This document shows positions 1 through 7,734 of a stretch of DNA of 63,763 nt, piece by piece (the first letter of the stretch is position 1; each line of letters begins with the position of its first letter). The DNA comes from an uncultured Collinsella sp. Its GTDB lineage: Bacteria > Actinomycetota > Coriobacteriia > Coriobacteriales > Coriobacteriaceae. The position numbers and the translations under genes are program-made. Where the stretch lies: contig UQIB01000012.1 of assembly GCA_900541015.1 (NCBI GenBank), forward strand, positions 1-63,763, in the 5' to 3' direction. The notes under the pieces are model-generated. The model searched no databases. It was given only the letters and a program-made list of their open reading frames with translations, and was not told the DNA's origin.

Positions 1-290
1 GTGTTGGCTAAAATGGGTCGGCTGGGATTGGTCAATCTCGGCCGACTATATTTGGCTAATATTTTCCGACGCTAACAGCAGGAAACAGAGCCCAAAAAGT
101 GTCGATGCTTCAGGGGTCCAAATAAGGTCGTTCACTTCGCGGAAAAGTATTAGACCCCGATTTCCGTCACTCCCACAATGTGGCAAAGGAACAGTCCCTT
201 TGCCACATCCATAAAGAATGAGGGCGCCATCGGCGCCCTCATTCACCATATTCCATTCAGCCCGCCTGACCCGAACGGCCGAATCGTCAC
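1..290. other. gene-free left edge with small dyads
   Basis: I see no credible coding region here. The stretch holds several inverted repeats: one at about 17-46 (imperfect 13-base arms), one at about 112-159 (arms beginning GGGGTC and ending GACCCC), one at 179-207 (listed separately), and a 12-base perfect hairpin at 217-243 with a 3-base loop. The last could help end transcription coming from either side, but it has no clear T-run. Confidence 0.5.
179..207. repeat. GTCC-loop hairpin, copy 1
   Basis: Perfect 11-base arms (TGTGGCAAAGG and its complement) enclose the loop AACAGTC. The layout matches hairpins at 4215, 13403, 14359, 15947, 16003 and 26750, where stems differ but the loop region keeps a (C/A)(C/A)TGTCC or CAGTCC core. 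Some copies have a T-run on one side and could act as terminators; this one does not. Confidence 0.55.
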
Positions 291-433
291 GGAACCCGGG
301 AGCCCCGGCAGGGCGGGTGCTTGCTCAAAATGAGTTCCGCACGCAAAGAAGGCCACTTAATGTGGCCTTCGTCTTGCGCAGGACTGTTCGAAATTTTGAG
401 GAAGCACCCGCCCTGCCGGGGCTCCCGAGTTCC
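291..433 (-). ncRNA. long junction hairpin after gatB (copy 1)
   Basis: Arms 291-331 and 393-433 pair at 39 of 41 positions. Inside is a second hairpin (GAAGGCCAC with GTGGCCTTC) followed on the minus strand by TTT, which may be the actual gatB terminator. Between outer and inner stems lies the motif TTCCGCA opposite CAGGAC, flanked by a CGCAA/TTGCG helix. The same junction recurs after larD and ppc with different stem sequences. The right arm starts 3 bases after the gatB stop, so the gatB mRNA would carry it as its 3' end. Confidence 0.65.
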
Positions 434-436
434 CGC

Positions 437-2113
437 TTACGAGAGCGACGTTCTCAGCAACTCGTTGAAGAGCTTCGGGTTGCCCTTGCCGCGGCTCGCC
501 TTCATGCACTGGCCCACCAAAAAGCCGATGACCTTCTGGTTGCCGTCACGATACTGCTGCGCCTGATCGGCACAGTTTGCCAGCACCTCGTCCACAATCG
601 GCTGCAGCGCACCGGCATCGCTCACCTGACGCATACCACGCTCGTCGACGATCTTGTTGGGGTCGTCGCCGGTCTGGGCCATGGCCTCAAAGACCTCGTG
701 CGCCTGGTTGGAGCTGATGGCATCGGTCGCCAGCAGCTTGGCGAGTGCCGCCACCTGAGCCGGCGCAATGCCGGACTCGGCCAGCGAGACGCCCGCGCCC
801 TTAAGGTAGGCGATCATCTCGTTCACCAGCAAGTTTGCAACCGTCTGGGCCTCCTTGCCAGCCATACCGGCAGCGGCGGCCTCAAAGAACTCTGCAAACT
901 CCGGGTCGCCGGCAATCTGCTCGGCATCGGCCGCCTTAATGCCAAAGTCAGCCTCAAAACGAGCGCGCTTGGCATCGGGCAGCTCGGGAATCTCGCCACG
1001 GCAACGGTCGATGAACTCGTCGTCCAGGTCGAACGGCGCCAGGTCGGGGTCGGGGAACAGACGATAGTCGTCTGCCGTTTCCTTCACACGCATGACCACG
1101 GTGCGCTTGCGGCTGGGCTCCCAGTGGCGGGTCTCCTGATAGATAATGCCGCCCTCCTCGAGCACCTCGGCCTGACGGCAAATCTCGTAGGCAAGACCAT
1201 CATGCAGGCTCTTAAACGAGTTGAGGTTCTTAAGCTCGGTCTTGGTGCCCAGCTTGGTCTCGCCGCGGCGACGCAGCGACACGTTGCCGTCGCAGCGCAT
1301 GGAGCCCTTCTCCATGGAACAGTCGGAAATGCCCAGCGTCACAAAAATGCGACGGAGCTTTTCCATAAACAGGCGAGCCTCCTCGGGCGTGCGCAGATCG
1401 GGCTCGGTGACGAGCTCGATGAGCGGCGTGCCGCAGCGGTTGTAGTCGACGAGCGACTCGGCCGCGGCGGTAATGCGGCCCTCGGCACCGCCCACGTGCA
1501 CCATCTTGGCGGCGTCCTCCTCCATGTGGATGCGCAGGATGCGGATGGGCACCGTGTAGGAACCGTCCTCGCGACGCTCGGGCATCTGCAGGTTGGACGC
1601 GTCATAGCTGGCCAGATGGCCGGCGCGCTGGTTGCCCTCGCGCATGGTTGACGTCATGGATGTGGACAGGCCCTCGGCGTTGGCCGAGGCGCTCGCCAGG
1701 CTCCGGGCCTCGGCCTCGCCAAACGCGCAGTCGGGGCGCTCGGCGGCACCGCGACCGGTCACGTCCAGATCCAGGTGACCGTACATGGCAAAGGCAACCG
1801 GACCCTGCGTGGTCTGGAAGTTCTTGGCCATATCGGGATAGAAGTAGTGCTTGCGGTAGAACATCGAGTGGCGCTGGATCTCGCAGTTGGTCGCAAGACC
1901 GGCCTTGACGATGCTCTCGATGGCGCGCTTGTTGGGCACCGGTAGGGCGCCGGGCAGGCCCAGGCACACCGGGCACACGTTGGCGTTGGGTTCGTCATCG
2001 TGGCTGAGCTTGCAGTTGCAGAACATCTTGGTATCGAGTGCGGTGAGCTCGGTATGGATCTCCAGGCCGATCACGGCCTCCCAATCCTGCAGGACCTCGG
2101 AAAGCTCCTTCAT
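437..2113 (-). CDS. gatB: Asp-tRNA(Asn)/Glu-tRNA(Gln) amidotransferase subunit B
   Basis: GatB binds mischarged Glu-tRNA(Gln) or Asp-tRNA(Asn), phosphorylates the acyl group and amidates it with ammonia supplied by GatA. The N-terminal VIGLEIHTEL motif (14-23) and four zinc-type cysteines (C32, C34, C47, C50) fit the family, as do RIHMEEDAAK and YNRCGTPLIELV. At 558 residues it is about 60-70 longer than usual: residues about 120-183, rich in Ala and Ser, interrupt the cradle domain just before RIHMEED. The ATG overlaps the gatA stop (TAATG), so translation is probably coupled. It is the last gene of gatC-gatA-gatB, and a long hairpin follows its stop. Confidence 0.97.
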   Translation of the reverse strand: MKELSEVLQDWEAVIGLEIHTELTALDTKMFCNCKLSHDDEPNANVCPVCLGLPGALPVPNKRAIESIVKAGLATNCEIQRHSMFYRKHYFYPDMAKNFQTTQGPVAFAMYGHLDLDVTGRGAAERPDCAFGEAEARSLASASANAEGLSTSMTSTMREGNQRAGHLASYDASNLQMPERREDGSYTVPIRILRIHMEEDAAKMVHVGGAEGRITAAAESLVDYNRCGTPLIELVTEPDLRTPEEARLFMEKLRRIFVTLGISDCSMEKGSMRCDGNVSLRRRGETKLGTKTELKNLNSFKSLHDGLAYEICRQAEVLEEGGIIYQETRHWEPSRKRTVVMRVKETADDYRLFPDPDLAPFDLDDEFIDRCRGEIPELPDAKRARFEADFGIKAADAEQIAGDPEFAEFFEAAAAGMAGKEAQTVANLLVNEMIAYLKGAGVSLAESGIAPAQVAALAKLLATDAISSNQAHEVFEAMAQTGDDPNKIVDERGMRQVSDAGALQPIVDEVLANCADQAQQYRDGNQKVIGFLVGQCMKASRGKGNPKLFNELLRTSLS

Positions 2114-3627
2114 TACAGCTCGCCTCCCTTCCCGGCAAAATCGGGCGCGACGGAAAGCGCGGGCGCACCCGTGGCGGCATCGGCAAAGCCGCGCTCCAGG
2201 GCGCGGGCAAACGTGAGCAGCTGACAGTCCTTAAACGCCGGACCCACCAGCTGAGCAGAAACGGGCAGCTGAGTATCCTCGCCCAGGCCCAGCGGCACCG
2301 AGATACCGCCGTTGCCGCAAATGTTGAGCGAAATGGTGTACAGATCGGAAAGGTACATCTGCGTGGGGTCGCTGATCTCGCCAAACTTAAAGGCCGTGCG
2401 CGGCGAGGCGGGCATGAGGATGGTGTCCACCTTGGCATACGCGGCGTCGTAGTCCTGCGTGATGAGCGTGCGGGCCTTTTGCGCGGCGTAGTAGTACTTG
2501 TCGTACACGCCCGAGCTCAGCAGGTAGGCGCCGAGCATCTGACGGCGCTTGGCCTCGGCACCAAAGCCGTGGGCGCGCGACAGCGAGCTCTGGTCGGACA
2601 GGTTGGCGCAGCCCTCCTCCTGATAGCCGTAGCGAATGCCGTCGAAGCGAGCCAGGTTGGAGAACGCCTCGGCCGGACCGATGACGTAGTAGGCGGCGAT
2701 GGCGGCGTCCAGGTGCGGCAGGTCGACCTCGACCAGCTCGGCGCCCTGGTTCTGCAGCTCCTGGGCGGCGCGCTGAACAGCGGCCTTGACCTCGGGCGTC
2801 AGACCCTCGGCCTCCATAAACGCGGGGATGATGCCCACGCGCTTACCCTCGATGCTGTCGTTGAGATGCTCAGTAAAGTCGACGGCGCAATCCTGGCTGG
2901 TGCAGTCGTACGGATCGTGGCCCGCGCCGGTAAGCGCGTTCATGGCCAGTGCGACATCCTCGACCGTGCGGCCAAAGGGGCCCACCTGATCGAGCGACGA
3001 GCCAAAGGCAACCACGCCGTAACGGCTCACGGCACCATACGTGGGCTTAAAGCCCACCACGCCGCACAGCGACGCCGGCTGACGAATGGAGCCGCCGGTG
3101 TCCGAGCCCAGCGAGAGCGCGACCTCGCCCGCGGCGACGGCTGCAGCGGAGCCGCCCGAGGAGCCGCCGGGCACGCGCTCGGTATCCCAGGGGTTGTTGG
3201 TGCGGTGAAACGCCGAGCTCTCGGTGGAGCTGCCAAAGGCAAACTCGTCCATGTTGGCTTTGCCCATGGGCAGGCAACCGGCATCGAGCATGCGCTGGAC
3301 GCAGGTGGCGGTGTAGACGCTCTGGTAGTCCTCGAGCATGCGGGAAGCGCAAGTGGTGCGCGTGCCCACGAGGTTCATGTTGTCCTTGATGGCCAGCGGC
3401 ACGCCCGCGAGCGGGGGCAGCGGCTTGCCTGCGGCACGGTCGGCATCCACGCGCGCAGCGGCCTCGAGCGCGAGCTCGGGCGACACTTGCAGGAATGCCT
3501 GGACCCCACCCTCACGCGCCTCGATGGCGGCAAGGGAGGCCTGGGCCACCTCGGTAGCGGTAAAGTCGCCGGCAGCTACGCCCGCGGCAATCTGGGCGGC
3601 GGTAAGGGAATCGAAGCTTAGGGCCAT
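2113..3627 (-). CDS. gatA: Glu/Asp-tRNA amidotransferase subunit A
   Basis: GatA is the glutaminase of the complex. It frees ammonia from glutamine and channels it to GatB. This 504-residue protein has the amidase signature with the Ser-cisSer-Lys triad visible as K81 (AIKDN), S156 (GGSSGGS) and S180 (DTGGSIR), close to the usual family numbering. Length is normal. Its ATG overlaps the gatC stop in a TAATG, and its own stop overlaps the gatB ATG, so the three subunits should be made in step in the cytoplasm. Confidence 0.97.
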   Translation of the reverse strand: MALSFDSLTAAQIAAGVAAGDFTATEVAQASLAAIEAREGGVQAFLQVSPELALEAAARVDADRAAGKPLPPLAGVPLAIKDNMNLVGTRTTCASRMLEDYQSVYTATCVQRMLDAGCLPMGKANMDEFAFGSSTESSAFHRTNNPWDTERVPGGSSGGSAAAVAAGEVALSLGSDTGGSIRQPASLCGVVGFKPTYGAVSRYGVVAFGSSLDQVGPFGRTVEDVALAMNALTGAGHDPYDCTSQDCAVDFTEHLNDSIEGKRVGIIPAFMEAEGLTPEVKAAVQRAAQELQNQGAELVEVDLPHLDAAIAAYYVIGPAEAFSNLARFDGIRYGYQEEGCANLSDQSSLSRAHGFGAEAKRRQMLGAYLLSSGVYDKYYYAAQKARTLITQDYDAAYAKVDTILMPASPRTAFKFGEISDPTQMYLSDLYTISLNICGNGGISVPLGLGEDTQLPVSAQLVGPAFKDCQLLTFARALERGFADAATGAPALSVAPDFAGKGGEL

Positions 3628-3938
3628 TACTCGCTCTCCCCCTCTCCCAAAATGGACGGCACGCGGAAGTAGCGGTCGCGCGCGCTGCCGGCGTTTTCGA
3701 GCGCAACGTCGAGCGGCAGGTCGCGCTCGGGCTCGCGCAGGTCATCGCCCATCACGTTGGACAGGCTTCCGATAGGATGGAACGTGGGCTCCACGTCGGG
3801 CAAGTCATATTGCAAGACGGGCTCGAGCATCTGGACGGCGTCGTTCAGGTAGGACGTCATCTGGGCGAGCTCGTCATCGGTCAGTGCGATCTTTGCGTAC
3901 TCGGCGATGCCGCGCACGTCTTTCTCGCTGAGTGCCAT
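3627..3938 (-). CDS. gatC: Glu/Asp-tRNA amidotransferase subunit C
   Basis: GatC is the small clamp that wraps GatA and GatB together. The 103-residue protein starts MALSEKDVRGIAEYAKIAL and has the typical C-terminal LPLDVALENAGSARDRYFRVPSIL segment, in which an AP-R-YF-VP-like element recurs across the family. I chose the ATG at 3938 because GGAAGGGAG lies 7-8 bases upstream; an in-frame start 18 bases earlier has no such site. It is the first gene of the operon. A TATACT -10-like box lies about 35 bases upstream. Confidence 0.93.
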   Translation of the reverse strand: MALSEKDVRGIAEYAKIALTDDELAQMTSYLNDAVQMLEPVLQYDLPDVEPTFHPIGSLSNVMGDDLREPERDLPLDVALENAGSARDRYFRVPSILGEGESE

Positions 3939-3973
3939 AGGCGCTCCCTTCCGCATAACAGATAAACCGCTCT

Positions 3974-3979
3974 AGTATA
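3974..3979 (-). promoter_or_regulatory. candidate -10 box for gatCAB
   Basis: On the minus strand TATACT lies about 36 bases upstream of the gatC start. The -35 region (about TGCTCC) is weak, so this is a tentative assignment. Confidence 0.35.
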
Positions 3980-4143
3980 CAAGGCAACGCCGCTTGGAGC
4001 AGGTGCTTTACCCAAATGCAGCGAAAACGTAACGAGGGCGGCGGTTGACAGGCGGCGGGCCGGCGGTTCTGCAGCGAAACCGCACCGTCCATAGCGAAAA
4101 TCGTCCCGCCCGCAACGAAGACCATCCCGCCCACAACGAAAAG

Positions 4144-4200
4144 CATCACAACATTCGATACTTTTCGCCAAAATCGAGATTTTCATCGAATGTTGTGATG
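4144..4200 (-). repeat. CATCACAACATTCGA palindrome, copy A
   Basis: Sixteen-base arms CATCACAACATTCGAT and ATCGAATGTTGTGATG enclose a 25-base centre with the conserved CGATTTTGGCGAAAA (read on the minus strand). One of four copies here (others at 14422, 18544, 19784). It lies downstream of the sortase gene. Confidence 0.85.
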
Positions 4201-4214
4201 GTTTGGAAGCCCCG

Positions 4215-4247
4215 ACCACCACAAAGGTGCCTGTCCCCATTGTGGTT
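4215..4247. repeat. GTCC-loop hairpin, copy 2
   Basis: ACCACCACAAAGG and an imperfect complement enclose TGCCTGTCC. It sits 15 bases from palindrome copy A and 16 bases downstream of the sortase stop. The same two repeat types also lie side by side at 14359-14484. Confidence 0.6.
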
Positions 4248-4262
4248 GTTCCGAACGATGTC

Positions 4263-5204
4263 TTATGCCGAGGCCTTGGCCTTGCGGCGCTTGCGGACCG
4301 CGTGGACCACGATGTCCAGCAGCAACAGCACAATGGCCACGACCACGATAAGCACGGCGAACTCGCGCTTGCCCCAGTGGCGGCCGGCCAGCGACTTTTG
4401 CTTGTCTACGTCCTTCTTGTTGTACTTGGTGCGCACGCAATGCACCAGCAGGCGATGGTCGTTCACGCCGTAGGGCGTGCAGGTGACGAGCGTCACCTTG
4501 TCGGCGCCGGGCTCGATGGTCAGTGACTCCATCTCCTCGGGCAGCACCACCTCGGAGTCCACCATCTTGTAGGCGAGCGTCTTGTTCATGGTGTGCAGCA
4601 GCACCAGGTCGCCGGGCTCCAGCGAGTGGATGTCGTCGAACATGCTCAGGTTGCGCATGCCCGAGTGCGCGGTGAGCACGCAATGCGTCGAGGTGCCGCC
4701 CACCGGCAGGCTCGTGCCCTCCAGGTGGCCGACGCCCGCCATGAGGACTTCCTCGCTCGTACCGTGGTAGATGGGCATGCTCACGTCGATGGAGGGGATC
4801 TCGACCCAGCTCATCATGGGGTCGCGGTCAAAGATGAGCTGCTGGGCGTAGGGCTCGATCTGGTCGACGGGAAGCTCGGTGGCCTCGCCCGCCAGCTGCT
4901 CGTTAAAGGAGCGCGCCTGGAGCAGGATGCGCTCGCGCTCCTCGGCAGACAGCGCGTCCACGGTGCTGGACACGGTGCTGATCTGGTTGAACACGCCCGA
5001 GGCCTCGAGCCGGTCCAAGATCCACGGCCAGGTCATAAGGCCCACGCCAATAAGGATGATGACGATGGTGATGAGCCGGTCGGCCCAGCGCGGCAGCCGC
5101 TTGCGACGGCGCTTGGGCTTTTGTTGAGGTTTGGGCTGAGGGCTTGAGCCGCCGTTGTCCGCGGCGTTATTGCTCTTCATATGTTTGGCGCCCTGCACCA
5201 TCAC
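4263..5204 (-). CDS. class C (pilus-type) sortase
   Basis: This membrane transpeptidase should cleave LPxTG-like motifs of the three pilins upstream in the same locus and join them into a fibre. The 313-residue product has an N-terminal membrane segment (about 43-62), the catalytic domain with H180 (TAHSG), C242 (TLVTC) and R251 (HRLLV), and a second membrane segment (about 283-302) followed by a basic tail. The C-terminal anchor and the TLVTCTPYGVN-HRLLV signature are those of class C enzymes. The likely start is GTG 5204 or the next codon ATG; AGGAG lies about 8 bases upstream. A 715-base gap holding a small ORF and a candidate ncRNA separates it from the backbone pilin. Confidence 0.93.
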   Translation of the reverse strand: MMVQGAKHMKSNNAADNGGSSPQPKPQQKPKRRRKRLPRWADRLITIVIILIGVGLMTWPWILDRLEASGVFNQISTVSSTVDALSAEERERILLQARSFNEQLAGEATELPVDQIEPYAQQLIFDRDPMMSWVEIPSIDVSMPIYHGTSEEVLMAGVGHLEGTSLPVGGTSTHCVLTAHSGMRNLSMFDDIHSLEPGDLVLLHTMNKTLAYKMVDSEVVLPEEMESLTIEPGADKVTLVTCTPYGVNDHRLLVHCVRTKYNKKDVDKQKSLAGRHWGKREFAVLIVVVAIVLLLLDIVVHAVRKRRKAKASA

Positions 5205-5333
5205 CGGTCACTCCTCTACAACTCAAGTTGTCTAAACAAATAATAGCCGATTAGCGAACTTCCGCGCCGGACAACGCAGCCTGGCAGCATTGCGCAGCGC
5301 AAGTATGGACCCGCATTTGAGTTTTCAAAATGT

Positions 5334-5364
5334 CCCGAATCGGCGGGGCGATTCGGGATACAAT
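5334..5364 (+). promoter_or_regulatory. candidate promoter with 9-base inverted repeat
   Basis: CCCGAATCG (5334-5342) and CGATTCGGG (5349-5357) form a perfect dyad immediately before a TACAAT -10 box (5359-5364). The dyad covers where a -35 box would be, as expected for a regulator-binding site. It points rightward into the candidate ncRNA. Confidence 0.45.
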
Positions 5365-5370
5365 AACTAC

Positions 5371-5465
5371 AGGAAACGACGCACCCCGCGTAAGTACTTA
5401 GGAGCGCGGGCGACCAGTTTCCGACGTTGTTAAATGCCCGGGCCTCTAACCCCGGGCATTCTTAT
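5371..5465 (+). ncRNA. candidate small RNA between pilin and sortase genes
   Basis: After the TACAAT box the sequence can fold as GGAAAC pairing with GTTTCC, enclosing CCCGCG pairing with CGCGGG, then a GC-rich terminator hairpin at 5433-5460 followed by CTTATTT. No coding frame fits. The 3' end meets the stop codon of the opposite 50-codon ORF. It does not match an RNA family I can name with certainty. A conserved Collinsella RNA motif has been described in the literature, but I cannot confirm identity. Confidence 0.45.
5433..5460. terminator. bidirectional terminator hairpin
   Basis: AATGCCCGGG (5433-5442) and CCCGGGCATT (5451-5460) pair perfectly around CCTCTAAC. T-rich sequence follows on the plus strand. 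On the minus strand the hairpin starts right after the stop of the small ORF, so both converging transcripts could end here. Confidence 0.75.
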
Positions 5466-5614
5466 TTGCGCTTGTTGCGGCGCAAATGCCTTCTACCGTC
5501 CGCACCGCGCGTGCGCCTACGGACCTTAAACCGAACCTCATACGAGTCAAGGAACGCGATGACGAACGTGCCCACCGCCGCGAGGGCGGCGAGCGCGTTA
5601 AGGAATTTCAGCAT
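5462..5614 (-). CDS. 50-aa single-pass membrane peptide, toxin-like
   Basis: The reading frame starts at an ATG with a perfect GGAGGT 7 bases upstream and encodes 50 residues: a hydrophobic segment (MLKFLNALAALAAVGTFVIA) followed by a very basic tail. Size, one membrane helix ending in a charged tail, and a converging RNA that shares its terminator resemble type I toxin-antitoxin pairs and holin-like peptides of Firmicutes. That function is an inference from layout only. It might instead be a small pilus-locus membrane protein. A longer upstream in-frame extension to 5893 exists but has no ribosome site. Confidence 0.5.
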   Translation of the reverse strand: MLKFLNALAALAAVGTFVIAFLDSYEVRFKVRRRTRGADGRRHLRRNKRK

Positions 5615-5780
5615 TTGGGGACCTCCGATCGAGTCGTCGGCCGCCCGCGCACGGAATGCGTCGCAAAGCCATTTTACTGCGAGTGTATCCACCAACAGCT
5701 GGTAAACGCAATAATTGCAAACATTTGTTCGATATTCATACGCCTGATCCATCGGGCAATGGAGCCTGGCTACATTGTCC

Positions 5781-5819
5781 AAAAAGAACGGGGCAGACTC
5801 CAGTGCGGAATCTGCCCCG
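5781..5819 (-). terminator. terminator after the backbone pilin gene
   Basis: CGGGGCAGA (5789-5797) pairs with TCTGCCCCG (5811-5819), extended by three more pairs after one mismatch. On the minus strand TTCTTTTT follows. Confidence 0.8.
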
Positions 5820-5919
5820 AAAAGAGAATGGCAAAGCAAGAACGTCGATGGACGAGAATAGTGTCCGCAAGTCTCATGGCCATCACATCCCACCTGCCAA
5901 AGGGATGGGTGAGCGAGCG

Positions 5920-7626
5920 TTACTCCTGCTCGGACTCCTCAGCCTGCTTACGGCTACGGATGAGGTGAGCCACGCCGATGACGAGCACCGCGCCACCAGC
6001 AATCCAAGTGAAGGTCACGCCGTTAAGACCGGTGAGCGGGAGGCCGGAGCCCTTCTTGTTCTGAACGGTAAGAGTGACGGTGCCTTTATCAAAACTCGGA
6101 GTGAGGACAAGATTGGAGCCGTCCTTGCTCGCGTTGACCGTCAAGGTAGTGCCCTGCTCCTCGGTTTTACCGAGATCGCCTTCGTCAGTGGCGATTGTGA
6201 AGGTGAAGCCAGGCAGCGTGTTGTAGCCGTCGAGCGTGTGGGTCTCCTTGACCGTGTAGGTGCCGGCATCGAGGCCCTTGATGTTGATCTCGCCCTTGGC
6301 ATCGGTAGCGAACTCGTGGGCAGTACTGCCGAGGGAGCCGTCCTTTTGGACAAACTGAGTGCCGTCGCCCTCGTCGGCACCCGTGGCCTGGATGGTGAAC
6401 TTCACGCCGTCAAGCTTAGTGGTCTCATCGGCAGCGTCCTCCTTGACGAGCTTGAGCGCGTAGGTGTAATCGCGAACGGTATCGGACACGGACTCACCCT
6501 TGCCATTGCTCATGGGATTGTTGGAGTAGATGAGCTTGACGCTGTTGGGATTGCCCTCGCCGCCAACAGTAACCTTATCGACCTTCTCGTGGTCGAGCTT
6601 GGCAGTATAAGTGACGACGACATTAGAGCGGCCGTCGAGCATCGCGCCGACCTTGCTCGCAGCAGTTTTGAGGTCGGTAAACTTTACGGTCAACGTGTTA
6701 GTTGCATCATCAGTCGAAACATCGTAACCAGTCTTGTCGCCCTCAGTCGCGTTACGCAAAAGGGTCTTATCGCCGATTTTAACTTCAATGGTGCCCACGT
6801 TTGCCGTAAGGCCGGCAGAGAGCACGTCGTTAAACTCATAATAGTAGGTGTCGAACGTGGCGATGTTGTCGGCAACGGTGCCCGTCAGCCGGTAATGGAC
6901 GTCCTGACCCATCTGGGAATCTGCCTTGTCGGCCCAATCGCTGTAGGGCTTATCGTCCCTGATCTTCTTCTCGACCGTAGGAATACTGGTCTTCTCGGTA
7001 ACCTCAACAGCACTGCCGCCCACGACAGCGAAAATCGGGGAAGTACCGGTGTTCTTCTTGTTCTCAGTCTTCTGACCGATACCAGCGTCATCGGTCAAGA
7101 AAAGATAGTAGCCCGTGTTGGGCGTGTTGTCAGCAGCATTCTTAGGCTCAAAGGGGAAGCCCGCTTCAAACGAATCGCCCGTCGGCTCAACTTTATTTTT
7201 GACCACCTTGGCAATATCATTGAGGACACTATCCTTGTCGACTCGCGTCTCCTTAGTGGTGTCCTTCACGTTCGCGGTCAGCCAGTCGGCGACGTCCGGT
7301 GCTTTTGCATCAGACTTAAGCGCGTTCGGATAACGACCGTTAATAGCTCCGATGATGGCAGCTTGAACCGACTCATCATCAAATGCCCACTTAACATTTG
7401 AAACGACCTTGTCCGGCTTGCCGGACTCATCCACGACATCGGCCTTAAAGATCTGGTACGCCTTGAACGTGGTGGTTGCGTTTTTATCGACCTGCTTGAT
7501 GGTGATCGTATTGTCGCTCTCAGCAGCAAACGCCATGGTCACCGGGGCCATGACGCCGCCGAAGCTCAACGCCGCGGTGAGGCCGGCGGTTACTGCCAGG
7601 CGTGCGATGTTCTTGCTCATGCTCAT
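5920..7626 (-). CDS. backbone pilin, isopeptide-forming, LPLTG-anchored
   Basis: This is probably the major shaft subunit of a sortase-built pilus. The 568-residue precursor has a signal peptide ending near AFAAES, repeated Ig-like domains of the fimbrial isopeptide type, an E-box (TYTVKETHTLDGY) typical of pilins with internal Lys-Asn bonds, and a sorting signal LPLTG at about 529-533 followed by a hydrophobic helix and RSRKQ tail. I set the start at ATG 7626 (MSMSKN) because AGGA lies about 8 bases upstream. It follows the minor pilin by 108 bases and is closed by a strong terminator. Calling it backbone rests on size, position and domains. Confidence 0.88.
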   Translation of the reverse strand: MSMSKNIARLAVTAGLTAALSFGGVMAPVTMAFAAESDNTITIKQVDKNATTTFKAYQIFKADVVDESGKPDKVVSNVKWAFDDESVQAAIIGAINGRYPNALKSDAKAPDVADWLTANVKDTTKETRVDKDSVLNDIAKVVKNKVEPTGDSFEAGFPFEPKNAADNTPNTGYYLFLTDDAGIGQKTENKKNTGTSPIFAVVGGSAVEVTEKTSIPTVEKKIRDDKPYSDWADKADSQMGQDVHYRLTGTVADNIATFDTYYYEFNDVLSAGLTANVGTIEVKIGDKTLLRNATEGDKTGYDVSTDDATNTLTVKFTDLKTAASKVGAMLDGRSNVVVTYTAKLDHEKVDKVTVGGEGNPNSVKLIYSNNPMSNGKGESVSDTVRDYTYALKLVKEDAADETTKLDGVKFTIQATGADEGDGTQFVQKDGSLGSTAHEFATDAKGEINIKGLDAGTYTVKETHTLDGYNTLPGFTFTIATDEGDLGKTEEQGTTLTVNASKDGSNLVLTPSFDKGTVTLTVQNKKGSGLPLTGLNGVTFTWIAGGAVLVIGVAHLIRSRKQAEESEQE

Positions 7627-7734
7627 CTTCTTTTCCTCTGCTTTCTGCTTGAATTCCATTTGATCTAAATCTATCTGTCTGTGTCTTAGCATCTACTTCG
7701 TTACGTCTCGCCCCTCTCTTTGTGGGGCTGCCAG

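Noticed and set aside
5462..5893. 143-codon version of the small ORF between pilin and sortase
   Set aside because: The only good ribosome site (GGAGGT) is at the internal ATG 5614; the upstream part overlaps the pilin terminator.
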